NCBI RefSeq assembly: GCF_008312935.1
Contig: NZ_VSZO01000005.1
Span: forward strand, 62,001 to 126,000
Direction: 5' to 3'
DNA from: Roseiconus lacunae
GTDB taxonomy: Bacteria > Planctomycetota > Planctomycetia > Pirellulales > Pirellulaceae
Length of the DNA stretch: 64,000 nucleotides
This document shows positions 10,428 through 19,255 of the stretch, in pieces (position 1 is the stretch's first letter; each line of letters begins with the position of its first letter). A program made the translations under genes and the position numbers. Below the pieces are notes generated by a model. The model was given only the letters and a program-made list of their open reading frames with translations. It had not been told where the DNA came from and made no database searches.

Positions 10428-12161
10428 ATGATGAAACGGATGTTACGAGCAAATTTCGCTTTTCTGGCGCTGGCTTTCCTGACAACGCACTGCTGTCACG
10501 AAGTCTCGGCTCAGCGAGGCCGCGTCGGTGGTGCGCGTGGCGGTGGCGGGGCGCGTCCGTCAATAAGTCGTCCTTCGATGAATCGCCCCAGCCCATCGAT
10601 GAGCCGGCCGAGTTACAACCGCAGCCCTTCGATGAGTCGACCCAGCCAGATGAGTCGCCCCAGTCCATCGATAAGCCGGCCAAGCCCTTCGATCCGCCCC
10701 TCCACGCCGAGCAGTCGCCCAAGTTTTCCATCGACGCGGCCAGGATCCCCGACGACCCGGCCAAGTTCTCCGGCAACGCGCCCGAACTTTGGTGGCACTC
10801 CGTCGCGTCCCGGCATCCAACCCTCTCCGGGGAGCCGCCCCAACCTTCCGACGAACCGACCGAGCACCCTGCCCGGAAACAGCACCCGCCCTGGATTCCC
10901 CTCTCAACTTCCCGGACAAGGCAGCCGGCCGAGTGCTCGTCCTTCGTTTCCGAGCAATCGCCCCGCGTCGCGACCTTCTCAAGGGCAACTCAACGACTTT
11001 CTAGATTTGAATCGGCCTTCGACTCGACCATCAACCCGACCGGGCAATGCCGCTGGCGACTTTCTTCAAAATCGACCACGACCTTCCACGCCAGGAGCCG
11101 CGACACGACCTGCGCCAAATCCGGATCGCCCCGGACAAAGACCTCCCGGTGCTGGCTCAGGTGATCGTCCCGGCCCAGGTGATCGTCCCGGTGCAGGTGA
11201 TCGTCCCGGTGCAGGTGATCGTCCCGGTGCAGGTGATCGTCCCGGTGCAGGTGATCGTCCCGGCCCAGGTGATCGTCCCGGCCCAGGTGAGCGTCCCGGT
11301 GCAGGTGAGCGTCCCGGTGCAGGTGGGCCGACTGATCGTCCTTCAACCCTGCCCGCAGATCGGCCGCCCAACAATCGTCCACCGGGTTATCGGCCGCCCG
11401 GATACCGTCCGCCGCCGCATCACCGCCCGCCAGGCTATCGGCCTCCGGGGAATCGTCCTCCTGGATATCGCCCACCGGGGCAACGACCACCAGGCTATCG
11501 TCCCCCTGGCTATCGACCACCTCCGCCGGCTCATTTACCAATCTACAATCGTCCGTTTTGGAGGCCCGGATGGCACTGGAACTGGAGTGGCTACCGGTAC
11601 AATTGGTGGACTTGGGCAACGCCCGTCGCTCTGACCAGTTGGTGGGCTTATGGCAACAACAGCCAACCGGTTTACTACGATTATGGCAACAACCTGTATT
11701 ACGAAGGTGACACAGTCGTTTACAACGGTGAGACCATTGCGACCGCAGACGAATTTTCGGCCCAGGCTCAGGAAATCGCCGCGAGTGTCCCCGAAGTCGA
11801 CGTCGACGAAATGGAATGGTTACCGCTAGGAGTGTTCGCCCTGACCGACTCAGAAGATTCCGACGTTGAAAACGCAACCCTTTTCTTACAGCTTGCGGTT
11901 TCCAAAGAAGGAATCATCGCCGGCACGTTCCAGAACACTGCGACCGACAAGACCATCGAAGTCGAAGGCATGGTGGATCAGGATTCGCAACGTGCCGCCT
12001 GGGGGCCCGTCGGTGAAGAATGGCCAATCATGGAAACTGGGATCTACAACCTAACGGAAAATGAATCGGGTGCACTGCTGCATTTCAGCGAAGGCCAATC
12101 GCAACAGTGGACCATGGTACGTCTCGATGAGCCGGAGTCTCAGTCGAGTTCGAAGCAATAA
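10428..12161 (+). CDS. Secreted Pro/Arg/Ser-rich repeat protein, function unknown
   Basis: This 577-residue protein has a signal peptide (about residues 1-28, ending VSA). Three low-complexity zones follow: RPS repeats (about 40-245), a GDRPGA hexapeptide array encoded by the 18-bp tandem repeat at 11161-11322, and RPPGYRPPG repeats (about 305-365). A folded tail (about 370-577) includes a Trp/Tyr-rich block (WRPGWHWNWSGYRYNWWTW) and a beta-rich domain. Similar Pro-rich secreted proteins with Tyr/Trp-rich segments occur in planctomycetes, and a cell-envelope or matrix role is an inference. A second ATG at 10431 is equally possible. The repeats also make long spurious open frames in other phases. 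I do not recognise a specific family for the tail. Confidence 0.75.
   Translation: MMKRMLRANFAFLALAFLTTHCCHEVSAQRGRVGGARGGGGARPSISRPSMNRPSPSMSRPSYNRSPSMSRPSQMSRPSPSISRPSPSIRPSTPSSRPSFPSTRPGSPTTRPSSPATRPNFGGTPSRPGIQPSPGSRPNLPTNRPSTLPGNSTRPGFPSQLPGQGSRPSARPSFPSNRPASRPSQGQLNDFLDLNRPSTRPSTRPGNAAGDFLQNRPRPSTPGAATRPAPNPDRPGQRPPGAGSGDRPGPGDRPGAGDRPGAGDRPGAGDRPGAGDRPGPGDRPGPGERPGAGERPGAGGPTDRPSTLPADRPPNNRPPGYRPPGYRPPPHHRPPGYRPPGNRPPGYRPPGQRPPGYRPPGYRPPPPAHLPIYNRPFWRPGWHWNWSGYRYNWWTWATPVALTSWWAYGNNSQPVYYDYGNNLYYEGDTVVYNGETIATADEFSAQAQEIAASVPEVDVDEMEWLPLGVFALTDSEDSDVENATLFLQLAVSKEGIIAGTFQNTATDKTIEVEGMVDQDSQRAAWGPVGEEWPIMETGIYNLTENESGALLHFSEGQSQQWTMVRLDEPESQSSSKQ
11161..11322 (+). repeat. Tandem array of nine 18-bp units inside the Pro/Arg-rich gene
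   Basis: Nine consecutive copies of an 18-bp unit, gtgatcgtcccggtgcag with small variants, encode GDRPGP, four GDRPGA, two GDRPGP and two GERPGA. The unit is a multiple of three, so copy-number change would keep the reading frame. The near identity of the middle units at DNA level points to recent slippage or recombination rather than old divergence. Confidence 0.92.
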
Positions 12162-12344
12162 GAATTCGCCTTGCCGCTAACTCGCTCCCATTGCGAATCC
12201 GTGGCGACGCGCCAGCCGGTGGACATCATCCCCGGCTATGGCGGATCAATATAAATTTGAATTGCAGCCAAATACAAACGCTCGGACTCTATTTCGCCTT
12301 CCTCATTGGCGATCGCAACGAAGACGCGATCGACAGGTTCATGC

Positions 12345-12531
12345 GTGGTCATTATTTCCTGCCTGGGCTTGTTACGTCGCAGCGGTGATTGCGATCGATA
12401 TCTCGCGTACCGCCGTCGTCGTGGCTGGCGGAAGCCCCGGTGGCAAACATTCGATAGAAGGTGTCAACTTGATACCCTTCGTTACGGGTGAAAAGGAAGG
12501 CATGACTCACGAAGCTTTGTTTTGGCGAATC
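12345..12531 (+). pseudogene. Sulfatase remnant (C-terminal fragment, frameshifted)
   Basis: The frame covering 12388-12531 reads VIAIDISRTAVVVAGG, then GVNLIPFVTGEKEGMTHEALFWR. This matches the conserved block of formylglycine sulfatases in which a D-I-x-x-T-A-L-x-x-A-G segment precedes the DGVNL-LPYLTG-x-x-HEALYWR segment. About 40 bp upstream, another frame reads FLPGLVTSQR, like the preceding PGRI segment, so a frameshift separates them. There is no catalytic CxPxR region and no start, and the frame ends soon after FWR. It therefore looks like the residue of a deleted sulfatase gene. The rest of the 12162-12530 gap holds nothing recognisable. Confidence 0.65.
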
Positions 12532-13102
12532 AGTTGCACTGTGCTTTACGAAAGTCCCTTTTACCCGTGAGCGGCTGATCCACCTCGACTCCAACGTCAG
12601 AGAGCCTACCGACCGAACCTGCATTGTCAGCAATCACTGTCAAAGTACCTTCCGATTCGATTACGACGGCATCGACAGACTCTGGATCGGCAATCCCTTT
12701 GGAGCGAATTGCGGCAACGACTTCTTCCTGGGTAACGCGCTGCCGCCGAAGGACATCGTCCAAGTACCGGCCTCGAAAAAAGATCAAGGTGGGCTGCGCT
12801 TTGATGAGACGTTGGAAGCTAGCGGATCGTGTCGCTAGAAACGTACAAACTAATTGCAAGACAATGAGCAACGCCAGCGCGACGACGCCCTGCGCGAGAG
12901 AAACGTCACGTGAGATAAGCACCGTCGCCAGCGTCGACCCGAATGCAACCGTGACAACGAAGTCAAATGCATTCATCTTTGAGAGCGTGCGTTTTCCGCT
13001 GACGCGCAACATCATGATCAATGCGATGTAAGCGAGTGTCCCCAGGATCGTCGTTCTCAGCAACGGTGCCCAGCCGTCAAAAAACATCTTTTGGTCAATC
13101 AT
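12530..13102 (-). CDS. DUF421 (YetF/YcaP-like) membrane protein
   Basis: This protein of about 190 residues is counted from the ATG at 13102 (MIDQKMFFDGWAPLLRT). An in-frame GTG/ATG region up to 13147 adds an unlikely Arg-rich leader. Three hydrophobic helices (about residues 12-95) carry the family phrase RVSGKRTLSKMNAFDFVVTVA. A cytoplasmic alpha/beta domain follows, with QPTLIFFRGRYLDDVLRRQRVTQEEV and a final strand SEGTLTVI. This is the DUF421 family (PF04239), a widespread membrane protein whose role is unclear; B. subtilis YetF-like proteins have been tied to lipid or spore-membrane functions. It stands 51 bp from the following SDR gene on the same strand, so co-transcription with it is plausible. 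Confidence 0.88.
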   Translation of the reverse strand: MIDQKMFFDGWAPLLRTTILGTLAYIALIMMLRVSGKRTLSKMNAFDFVVTVAFGSTLATVLISRDVSLAQGVVALALLIVLQLVCTFLATRSASFQRLIKAQPTLIFFRGRYLDDVLRRQRVTQEEVVAAIRSKGIADPESVDAVVIESEGTLTVIADNAGSVGRLSDVGVEVDQPLTGKRDFRKAQCN

Positions 13103-13153
13103 CACTGTCTTCGTACCAAGTCGTTGAAATGGGGCCATGCATCGCAAGGGGGC

Positions 13154-14059
13154 TCAAACCGGAGTCCTTCCTCCGGTGCATCCGAATACTTCGCCAGTGA
13201 CGTAGCTTGCCTCTGGACTTGCCAACCAGACATAAAGCGGCGCAAGCTCGATCGGCTGAGCCGGACGGCCGAATACCGTATTCGCGCCAAATTGCTCGAT
13301 TTTTTCCTTCTCCATCGATCCTGGAATGAGAGGCGTCCAGACCGGCCCCGGTGCAACAGCGTTGACCCGGATCCCATGCTCGATAGCTAGTTTCGCCAAA
13401 CCTTTTGTCATTCCCAATAACGCGGACTTTGTTGCCGAATATGGCAAAAGGTGTGCTGACGGGTTGTACCCTTGGATCGATGCTGTGTTGATAATGGATC
13501 CTCCTGCCGGAAGCTTGCCGATCGCCGCCTTGCTTAGCCAAAAAGGAGCATACACATTTGTTTTGAAGATTCGATCGAATAGGTCAGATGAAAATGCTTC
13601 GACCGATTCGCGCGTCTCTTGGTATGCGGCGTTGTTGACCAAGATATCGATCGAGCCAAGTTCGTTGACGGAATTGTTGATTAATTCCTGGCAGTTCGAT
13701 TCGGATGTCAAGTCAGATTGAAACACAGCAGATCGCACTCCGCAATCATCAACCAAGTTTGCAGTCTGCTCCGCATCGGCAGTTTCGCTCAGATAGTTGA
13801 TCGCCACATTTGCCCCTTCCCGCGCAAAGCAAACCGCGATCGCGCGTCCGATCCCACTATCCGATCCGGTAATTAACGCATTGAGCCCGCGTAATTTACC
13901 GCTTCCTTGATAGCTGGATTCTCCGTGATTCGGCGTCGGGATCATTTCACTGGTCTTACCCGGCATCTTGATCTTGCTTTGTTGGTCAAACGGTGGCTTC
14001 GCGTAGATCTCGCGAGGGTCTTTTAGTTCGATACGTTCTTCTGTGCTTAACATTGACAT
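13154..14059 (-). CDS. SDR-family oxidoreductase (glucose/ribitol dehydrogenase-like, YhdF/Gsp39 type)
   Basis: This cytoplasmic dehydrogenase is about 301 residues from the ATG at 14059; ATG 14053 is an alternative. After a 45-residue N-terminal extension typical of the general-stress-protein-39 group, the Rossmann domain shows the cofactor motif TGSDSGIGR, the NNAAYQ motif and the catalytic YSATK (Tyr and Lys spaced by three). The end reads TGEVFGCTGG. SDR enzymes of this type use NAD(P)H on sugar or polyol alcohols. Proteins with this N-terminal extension are often stress-induced in other bacteria. All catalytic residues are present, so it should be active. Substrate unknown. Confidence 0.9.
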   Translation of the reverse strand: MSMLSTEERIELKDPREIYAKPPFDQQSKIKMPGKTSEMIPTPNHGESSYQGSGKLRGLNALITGSDSGIGRAIAVCFAREGANVAINYLSETADAEQTANLVDDCGVRSAVFQSDLTSESNCQELINNSVNELGSIDILVNNAAYQETRESVEAFSSDLFDRIFKTNVYAPFWLSKAAIGKLPAGGSIINTASIQGYNPSAHLLPYSATKSALLGMTKGLAKLAIEHGIRVNAVAPGPVWTPLIPGSMEKEKIEQFGANTVFGRPAQPIELAPLYVWLASPEASYVTGEVFGCTGGRTPV

Positions 14060-14857
14060 TGCAATTTCTAAATTTGGGGGTGGCGGAAACAACTTGGATT
14101 CGTAACAGGAGCAAATTCTGCTCTGATCTGTTGATAAACTTCGCTGAGCCTCTGCTCACTGCGTCAACGTTGTTCGAAGCGGCATCGGCGATCGAATAAA
14201 CAGCGTTGACGCACCGACGATTCTGCTCGGTCTCATTTCAAGTAGCTATTCGCTGGACGCTCGCTTTTTTTGCTGGTTGCAAGTTTTGAGCCAATGCCTT
14301 GCGAAGGAAACATTGCGAGGAAGACATTTCTTATGAATCTGGTCTGGGGTCATGTCGAGACCAGAAGTCTGCTTCGACTCAACAGCCAACGGGCGTTCGC
14401 CCCGGTTATTGCACGGAAATCGCGGCCAACGCCAATCCGCAAATCAAACTGCAAACGTCGACGAATTTTTCGCGTTCGTTTGAGGAATGCAAATTGAGGG
14501 CGAATTCAGATGCTCTCTTGCGCGACCGAGCGGGCTTCGCTGAATTGCAGTAAATCAGCCCAGGGAATGAAAACTCCCACGAGGATCGGCATGGCGTTGG
14601 ATCAGAATCAGACGACGCGTTGGATCATCTGGTTCCGCATTGCTCTTTCTGCAGACAACATCGCCAAAGGACCGCCATCTGTGCGCCGGGTCACTGACTT
14701 GTTCACTCGTCGCACGACTTCAAAATTGGACGAAAAACTGGTGTAGATTTGTGATTTGAGCTTCGTCAGGTTGAAAAATCGAGCTGGCAGAGGACATTAG
14801 TGCGGACTCGACTTTTTCATAGATTCGACCTCGCGAACCATCAATCAGGAGATCAAC
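14060..14857. other. Intergenic region, 798 bp, carrying one palindromic repeat copy
   Basis: Two genes point away from each other across this gap. Apart from the repeat at 14373-14440 I find no gene: the open frames at 14270-14750 have no ribosome-binding site, overlap the repeat and look random in composition. A good AGGAG stretch just before 14858 belongs to the next gene. Confidence 0.5.
14373..14440 (+). repeat. Dispersed palindromic intergenic repeat, copy 2 (degenerate)
   Basis: It contains the core gggcgttcgccccggttatt followed by a spacer and gcggccaacgcc. This has the same arm, loop and arm order as the copy at 28281-28359 but with several substitutions. It is in the same orientation as that copy and opposite to the one at 1263-1394. 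The flanks are less well conserved than in the other two copies. Confidence 0.6.
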
Positions 14858-15607
14858 GTGATCCAATTAACTTCTCCATCCACGATTGCGTTCCGTTGGC
14901 TAGGATACCTCGGGATTGCCGTCGGAGTTTTCTGCTTTGGCGTGAACGCAAATGCGCATTATCTGTGGATCTCCGTCGATCACGAGCAGGAGCCAAATAC
15001 CGGTACCAACATCTATTTCGAGGAGTCGGCACGGCCGGGCGACGGACACTACCTCGATCATTTTTTGGGAAAAAGCGATGTTTGGATCCGAACGATTGAA
15101 GACCCTGCCCCGGAACCTATCCGCGCCAAAGAGGTTAACGAAGGTGAACTTCGTTGGATGCAGGTCGGACTGCCAAAAGCCGAGGAGTACAGCGTCGACT
15201 CGTATGGTAAATTCGGAGTGTACGAATATGGGACAACAAAGGTGTTGCTCCACTATTACGCGCGAAACCTGCGAGTGAAGTCGCACGATGCGATGCACGA
15301 ACTCGGTTACGCCGAACAGTTGAACCTTGATCTAGTTCCCCACAACTTCGGGAACGACTACGAATTTACATTGCTCTGGAAAGGCAAACCTGTCCCCGAC
15401 CGAATGGTGTTCATTCGAGGTGCGGATGGATTGCGAAAGAACGTCAAGACGGATGCGAAGGGCAAAGTCAAACTCACTCGACCTTCAAACGGCGACCTGA
15501 CGTTGCGCAGCAGCGTGGAATTCGCTACGCCAGGCAAAGAAAATGGCGAGGCTTATGAGCTGGTCCGGCACAACATTACGCTGGTGTTACCGGCGATCAA
15601 ATCCTGA
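14858..15607 (+). CDS. DUF4198-type secreted protein
   Basis: This 249-residue protein starts at GTG 14858, with AGGAG seven bases upstream, which fixes the start. A signal peptide (about residues 15-36, ending NANA) leads directly into HYLWISVD, the HxLW mature start common in DUF4198 proteins (PF10670). The rest is beta-rich, ending in a carboxypeptidase-regulatory-like segment (GLRKNVKTDAKGKVKLTRP). DUF4198 proteins are periplasmic, often annotated as Ni/Co transport components, and many use the mature N-terminal His as a metal ligand. Metal binding here is inferred from that His. No transporter is adjacent. It is convergent with the kinase gene downstream. Confidence 0.7.
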   Translation: MIQLTSPSTIAFRWLGYLGIAVGVFCFGVNANAHYLWISVDHEQEPNTGTNIYFEESARPGDGHYLDHFLGKSDVWIRTIEDPAPEPIRAKEVNEGELRWMQVGLPKAEEYSVDSYGKFGVYEYGTTKVLLHYYARNLRVKSHDAMHELGYAEQLNLDLVPHNFGNDYEFTLLWKGKPVPDRMVFIRGADGLRKNVKTDAKGKVKLTRPSNGDLTLRSSVEFATPGKENGEAYELVRHNITLVLPAIKS

Positions 15608-15659
15608 TCGGAACACGGCGGTGGGAATGATACGAAAGATCATTTCGAAACCAGATGGG

Positions 15660-16679
15660 TTACTCGTCGTTTGGCGACGCTTCATCAAGCTGATCGAGAA
15701 CTGTTTCGGTAACCTGATCACTATAGGCGTTCAGCTTCCAGTGATCGGGAGACCAGCCGGAGAGAAAGCGACAAAAATCGGCCCACGCGACCGCATAAAG
15801 TTCTCGCCATTCGCGTTCGAGGGCAGAGAAGTCAATCCGTATTTCGCGGAATGCAAAAGCGTTTTCGAGCTGTTCAAAGTAGAATGACAACAGCGCGTCC
15901 TGCTGGCGGGCGGCTTCGCTTTCGTCAAAGCAACTGCTAATGAAATAGGCCACGTCCTTCATTCCACAGCCGCGTCCGACATACTGAAAGTCAACGGCGG
16001 CAACTTCCGCACGGGCGCGACCTTCAAAACAAAAGTTCGCGATTTTGGCATCGCCATGGACCAGCGTTTGAAATTTTGCTTCGTTCAATCGCCGGTCGAT
16101 CGTCTTGGCTGCTCGCTTCAAACGCCCTTCCGGCATGGCGGCGAATTCGTCAGGTCGAGTGTCGAGGTTCCAATAGGTACCGATCGGCCAAAGTTCGGTT
16201 CCTGTTTCGTTAATGAACGTCGCATGAAAGTTTGCGAGCCATGTCAGGCATGCTTGTACGTCCTTTGTGTTTGCCTGACTCTTGCGACAATCGTAGCCTT
16301 CGAGATCAAGGTCACTTAGAATGAGCACCCATCCGCCGGAGTTCGCGATCTCATGCGATGCTACGAAACGTGGGACCGTACAGCGCCGATCGCATCGGTT
16401 CGCGAATGACTCGTAGAACGTTTTTTCAACTTGATAAGATTTTACCTTACGCTGATGGGAGATACTGCCTCCCCATCCACGACGGTTTGAACGTGCCCGC
16501 GATAAGTCGACATGTTTGATGACGACTCCGAGTGGCCGATCGTGTTCCTGTTCTTCGACACCGACTAGCTCGGCTCGCTGAATCACGCCGTAGCCGCTCC
16601 AAAGACTTTGAATCACGTCACCGAGCTCGACAGATTTGGCCCCCGTAATATGCCGGACGATTTCGGCGAGCGATTGCAT
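15660..16679 (-). CDS. CHK/aminoglycoside-phosphotransferase-fold kinase
   Basis: This is a 339-residue cytoplasmic protein. The catalytic loop reads LVHGDAKIANFCF (about residue 209 onward; HGD with the downstream Asn). The metal-binding Asp follows in AAVDFQYVGRGCGMKDVAYF. This VDFQ-xxGxGxxxxDVAYF pattern is that of the CHK/EcKL group (DUF1679-like) of small-molecule kinases rather than of antibiotic kinases. The N-lobe carries a likely ATP-anchoring Lys in GVVIKHVDLS. These enzymes phosphorylate hydroxylated small molecules; the substrate is unknown. It is a single gene, convergent with the DUF4198 gene. Confidence 0.8.
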   Translation of the reverse strand: MQSLAEIVRHITGAKSVELGDVIQSLWSGYGVIQRAELVGVEEQEHDRPLGVVIKHVDLSRARSNRRGWGGSISHQRKVKSYQVEKTFYESFANRCDRRCTVPRFVASHEIANSGGWVLILSDLDLEGYDCRKSQANTKDVQACLTWLANFHATFINETGTELWPIGTYWNLDTRPDEFAAMPEGRLKRAAKTIDRRLNEAKFQTLVHGDAKIANFCFEGRARAEVAAVDFQYVGRGCGMKDVAYFISSCFDESEAARQQDALLSFYFEQLENAFAFREIRIDFSALEREWRELYAVAWADFCRFLSGWSPDHWKLNAYSDQVTETVLDQLDEASPNDE

Positions 16680-16811
16680 GTGATGTGGTTCGTTGGTGGA
16701 ACTGCTTTAATGGATGACGCTATGGCGGTCAGATTCTGCCGTTCGAAGGGGAATTCGCAATGGGTCTATCGGGTGATGCACCGGAACCCCAGTCGTTGCC
16801 CAGGCGGAGCC

Positions 16812-17795
16812 TCAGTTTGCGTTGCTTGCGGGGCCGATGTATTCCTTTGCGATCACGACGTTGTCAAAGTACACGATGTTTTCAGATTGCTTTGTCCAGC
16901 GATCGGTTACGTAGCTTTCCAGAGTCAACGCGTTAGCGAAAAGAGTTGAACTTGTTCGCCAATTGAAGCCTTTCCAATGACCGCGTAGCTCTCCATCAAT
17001 CCAATAGGCTTGTTCGCCATCGTCCATTCCTGGTGTATTGTGTTGGATCATCATTTCAACGCAAATCCATTTTCCCCTTTCGATGTTCGGCTGTGTGTCT
17101 GGACGAAAGCCATTTCCCCAGTACTTCCCGTCCGGACTCGCCGACATCGTGTGCCAGTAGCTATAAAAGTTCCAGCGTCCCGGTGGATTCCATTTCCCCC
17201 AGTTGCCCCATGGCTCAATCGCTGTGGAAAAACGTTCTTCACCATTGGGACGCTTTCCGGCACCACCAAAGCCACTCCATCGCTCTGCCCCCTGAAGCGA
17301 CTTGTTCGCCCGTAGCGTGCAGAAGTGATGCACGTAATCACAATCTTGGTCGAATTTGGTGTAGAAACGGATGAACAGGCGATCCGCAGAGGAGAACCAC
17401 TTGGTAAAGCCACCGCCGGTGTTTTTGCCCAGTGTCGCCGTGACCTTCAATGATCGGTGTCCCAACTGGGGATGTTTCGTCGGCGAAGAATTGGCGTGTG
17501 GGTGAACGAACGAAAGAGCGTTACCGCGATCGTTGATTTCATCCCATTTACCTCCCAACGCTTCAACTTCAAAATCATCTGCAAAAACTACTTTTCGATG
17601 CTGCTCGATCCCTCGGTCAGCTTCGAAAGCTACTGCGAGTCCGTCCCCACTCGGCAACTGACTTTTGTCAACGGCACTGATCGGTGACTTAGGAATTGAT
17701 TCGTCTTGCGCGACAACTTTCGCAGGCTCGGTTAGCGTTTGCGCACAACTGATCAGAAAGGCGACAGCCACTGCATGACTTGACCAATGACACAT
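16812..17795 (-). CDS. Secreted jelly-roll protein of polysaccharide-lyase type
   Basis: This protein is about 327 residues from ATG 17795, which has AAGGAGA seven bases upstream; the longer in-frame start at 17870 lacks one. A signal peptide covers about residues 1-25. A concanavalin-like domain spans about 70-325, opening VVFADDFE and holding many Trp, Tyr and His residues (DYVHHFCTLRANKS, GKWICVEMMIQHN, EQAYWIDGELRGHW) and closing with YFDNVVIAKEYIGP. This layout resembles the heparin/alginate lyase jelly-roll families (PL14/PL20-like) and their non-catalytic relatives. It sits downstream of the cupredoxin-like gene on the same strand with a 178-bp gap. A role in sulfated or acidic polysaccharide use is inferred. 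Confidence 0.65.
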   Translation of the reverse strand: MCHWSSHAVAVAFLISCAQTLTEPAKVVAQDESIPKSPISAVDKSQLPSGDGLAVAFEADRGIEQHRKVVFADDFEVEALGGKWDEINDRGNALSFVHPHANSSPTKHPQLGHRSLKVTATLGKNTGGGFTKWFSSADRLFIRFYTKFDQDCDYVHHFCTLRANKSLQGAERWSGFGGAGKRPNGEERFSTAIEPWGNWGKWNPPGRWNFYSYWHTMSASPDGKYWGNGFRPDTQPNIERGKWICVEMMIQHNTPGMDDGEQAYWIDGELRGHWKGFNWRTSSTLFANALTLESYVTDRWTKQSENIVYFDNVVIAKEYIGPASNAN

Positions 17796-17973
17796 TGTAT
17801 TCTCCTTTATCACAATTCGGTTTAGCGGTACAGCTTGTTCGACGTCGGATAAATCAGCCTGGGATTCCAATTGAGGCGATACACCGGTTGTGTGTCCCGC
17901 AAATCAGAGTGTTGGCGATGCAGATCCCACGCGCGCGTTTGGCTGACGGGCCGGTTCGAAGTCAAGCAGTGTA

Positions 17974-18747
17974 TCAACGGTTGGGCCACGATGATTCTTT
18001 TTTGCGAAGGCCCACAAAATGCAATTGAAGTGGCGTTGCCGAAATATCGATCGTCAGTCGTGAACGGTCGAGCAAAACCTTGTCGCCGTTGACAAACGCG
18101 TCGGCGTTGACGAAGGAGTAGTCCGGGTGGAAAAGATTGACGGACTGTTTCCCAGCTGGCCATTTTTTTAATACGCCGTTCCCGTCATCATCTGTGACGG
18201 CCGCAAATCCTTGCTCGGTGACCAACAAGTACCCGACGATGTCGTCGTGGATATTGCACTTGATTTTCATCAAGCCCGGTTCGCTTCGATCGATCGAACG
18301 CTGAAAGAGCAAGGGGGGATCGAGTCTCGGCGTGAAACCTCGATAGAAATTGTTAAACCATTCCACATAGATGTTGTGATCGGCAGTTTGTTGCGCGTCG
18401 GTAGCGACAACCTCGAAAGTGTCTCCTTTTACCAACATCGAAATTCTTGGAGAAACACCTTGTGCATCCAGTCGAGCTCGAACCGTCTTCGGCATCTTTT
18501 CGACGGGGGGATCGACGACCGGATTTCCGCGTACACGTCGAACGACTACAAAATCCTCGAGCGGGGTTCGGCTGTTTTCGTTCGGCGATGAAAAGGTCAC
18601 ATTGATCTTGGGGCTCACATACAAGTGCGTCGCCTCTTGCGCAGCGAGTTCGCGATCACAAATCCCGCTGGCAATGCATGTAAAAACTAGCCCGGCGACC
18701 GATCGACTAGCGAATCCTTTCAATCCATGTCTTTGAGTCGATAACAT
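17974..18747 (-). CDS. Cupredoxin-like secreted protein (methylamine-utilisation-type)
   Basis: This protein is about 257 residues from ATG 18747; a longer in-frame start at 18846 would overlap the upstream gene by 140 bp. A signal sequence (about residues 14-32) is followed by a beta-rich domain with the cluster MKIKCNIHDDIVGYLLVTEQGFAAVTD. This is the C-x-x-H-x-x-x-x-G-Y phrase of plastocyanin-like methylamine utilisation proteins, although the usual Met ligand position is not clear. Cupredoxins are periplasmic copper electron carriers; here a binding or structural role is equally likely because the ligand set looks incomplete. Its start overlaps the isochorismatase gene by 41 bp, suggesting co-transcription. 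Confidence 0.6.
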   Translation of the reverse strand: MLSTQRHGLKGFASRSVAGLVFTCIASGICDRELAAQEATHLYVSPKINVTFSSPNENSRTPLEDFVVVRRVRGNPVVDPPVEKMPKTVRARLDAQGVSPRISMLVKGDTFEVVATDAQQTADHNIYVEWFNNFYRGFTPRLDPPLLFQRSIDRSEPGLMKIKCNIHDDIVGYLLVTEQGFAAVTDDDGNGVLKKWPAGKQSVNLFHPDYSFVNADAFVNGDKVLLDRSRLTIDISATPLQLHFVGLRKKESSWPNR

Positions 18748-19255
18748 CACTGATAAACATCTGCTGAGCCACCAGAATCGATCGATGGAGTTCTTCCGCG
18801 GAAACACTCCCAGCTTTGTTTTCGACATCCAATGTTCCCGTCGCATCGTTTAAGAACTCCACGCTATAGCCAAGGTGCATCGCTTGACGGGCTGTCGTAT
18901 CGCAACAGACCTGGGTCATGTAGCCGGTAACGCACACGGTATCGATTTCGCGTTCCTTTAGAAACGAATCCAGCTGGGTATTGGTAAATGACCCCGGAAG
19001 TTGCTTGTCGATGATGATGTCACGTGGTCTCGATTCGACCTGTTCGTGCAATTGCCATAAATCACTTCCTTTGCAGAAAATCGGTGACTCCGGATCGGGC
19101 TGATGATGTCGTACAACAACGGTGGGTACATTTGCGTCATGGGCGGCATCCATGACGTTTAGGATTTTTTCAAGATGTCCCTCCGGGTGACGAACCGGTA
19201 GTGCACCCTCGAAATATTCACGCTGTACGTCGATGACGATTAAAGCTCTCTTCAT
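18707..19255 (-). CDS. Isochorismatase-family cysteine hydrolase
   Basis: This protein is about 182 residues from ATG 19255, preceded by AGGAAGG at good spacing; the longer frame to 19420 is not needed. The catalytic triad of the family is visible: Asp in ALIVIDVQREYF, Lys in IIDKQLPGSF and Cys in GYMTQVCCDTTAR, followed by the Ala/Gly-rich segment MHLGYSVEFLNDATGT. Such cytoplasmic hydrolases cleave amides or vinyl ethers (nicotinamidase, ureidoacrylate, isochorismate). The substrate cannot be told here. It is first in a three-gene, same-strand series with the cupredoxin-like and jelly-roll genes, a grouping I cannot explain functionally. Confidence 0.88.
   Translation of the reverse strand: MKRALIVIDVQREYFEGALPVRHPEGHLEKILNVMDAAHDANVPTVVVRHHQPDPESPIFCKGSDLWQLHEQVESRPRDIIIDKQLPGSFTNTQLDSFLKEREIDTVCVTGYMTQVCCDTTARQAMHLGYSVEFLNDATGTLDVENKAGSVSAEELHRSILVAQQMFISDVIDSKTWIERIR

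Noticed and set aside
11161-11322. A CRISPR-like array
   Set aside because: The units abut directly with no spacers and lie in a coding frame.
10990-11877. Long minus-strand and alternative plus-strand frames over the Pro/Arg-rich gene
   Set aside because: They read the 18-bp repeat in other phases, giving HRDDHL-type or QVIVPV-type repeats; only the chosen frame has a signal peptide and a folded tail.
12238-12570. An intact 110-residue gene
   Set aside because: The sulfatase-like part is an internal fragment, preceded by random sequence and a frameshift, with no ribosome-binding site.
17822-18163. A separate small minus-strand gene between the cupredoxin-like and jelly-roll genes
   Set aside because: It overlaps the cupredoxin gene in another frame and has no family resemblance or ribosome-binding site.
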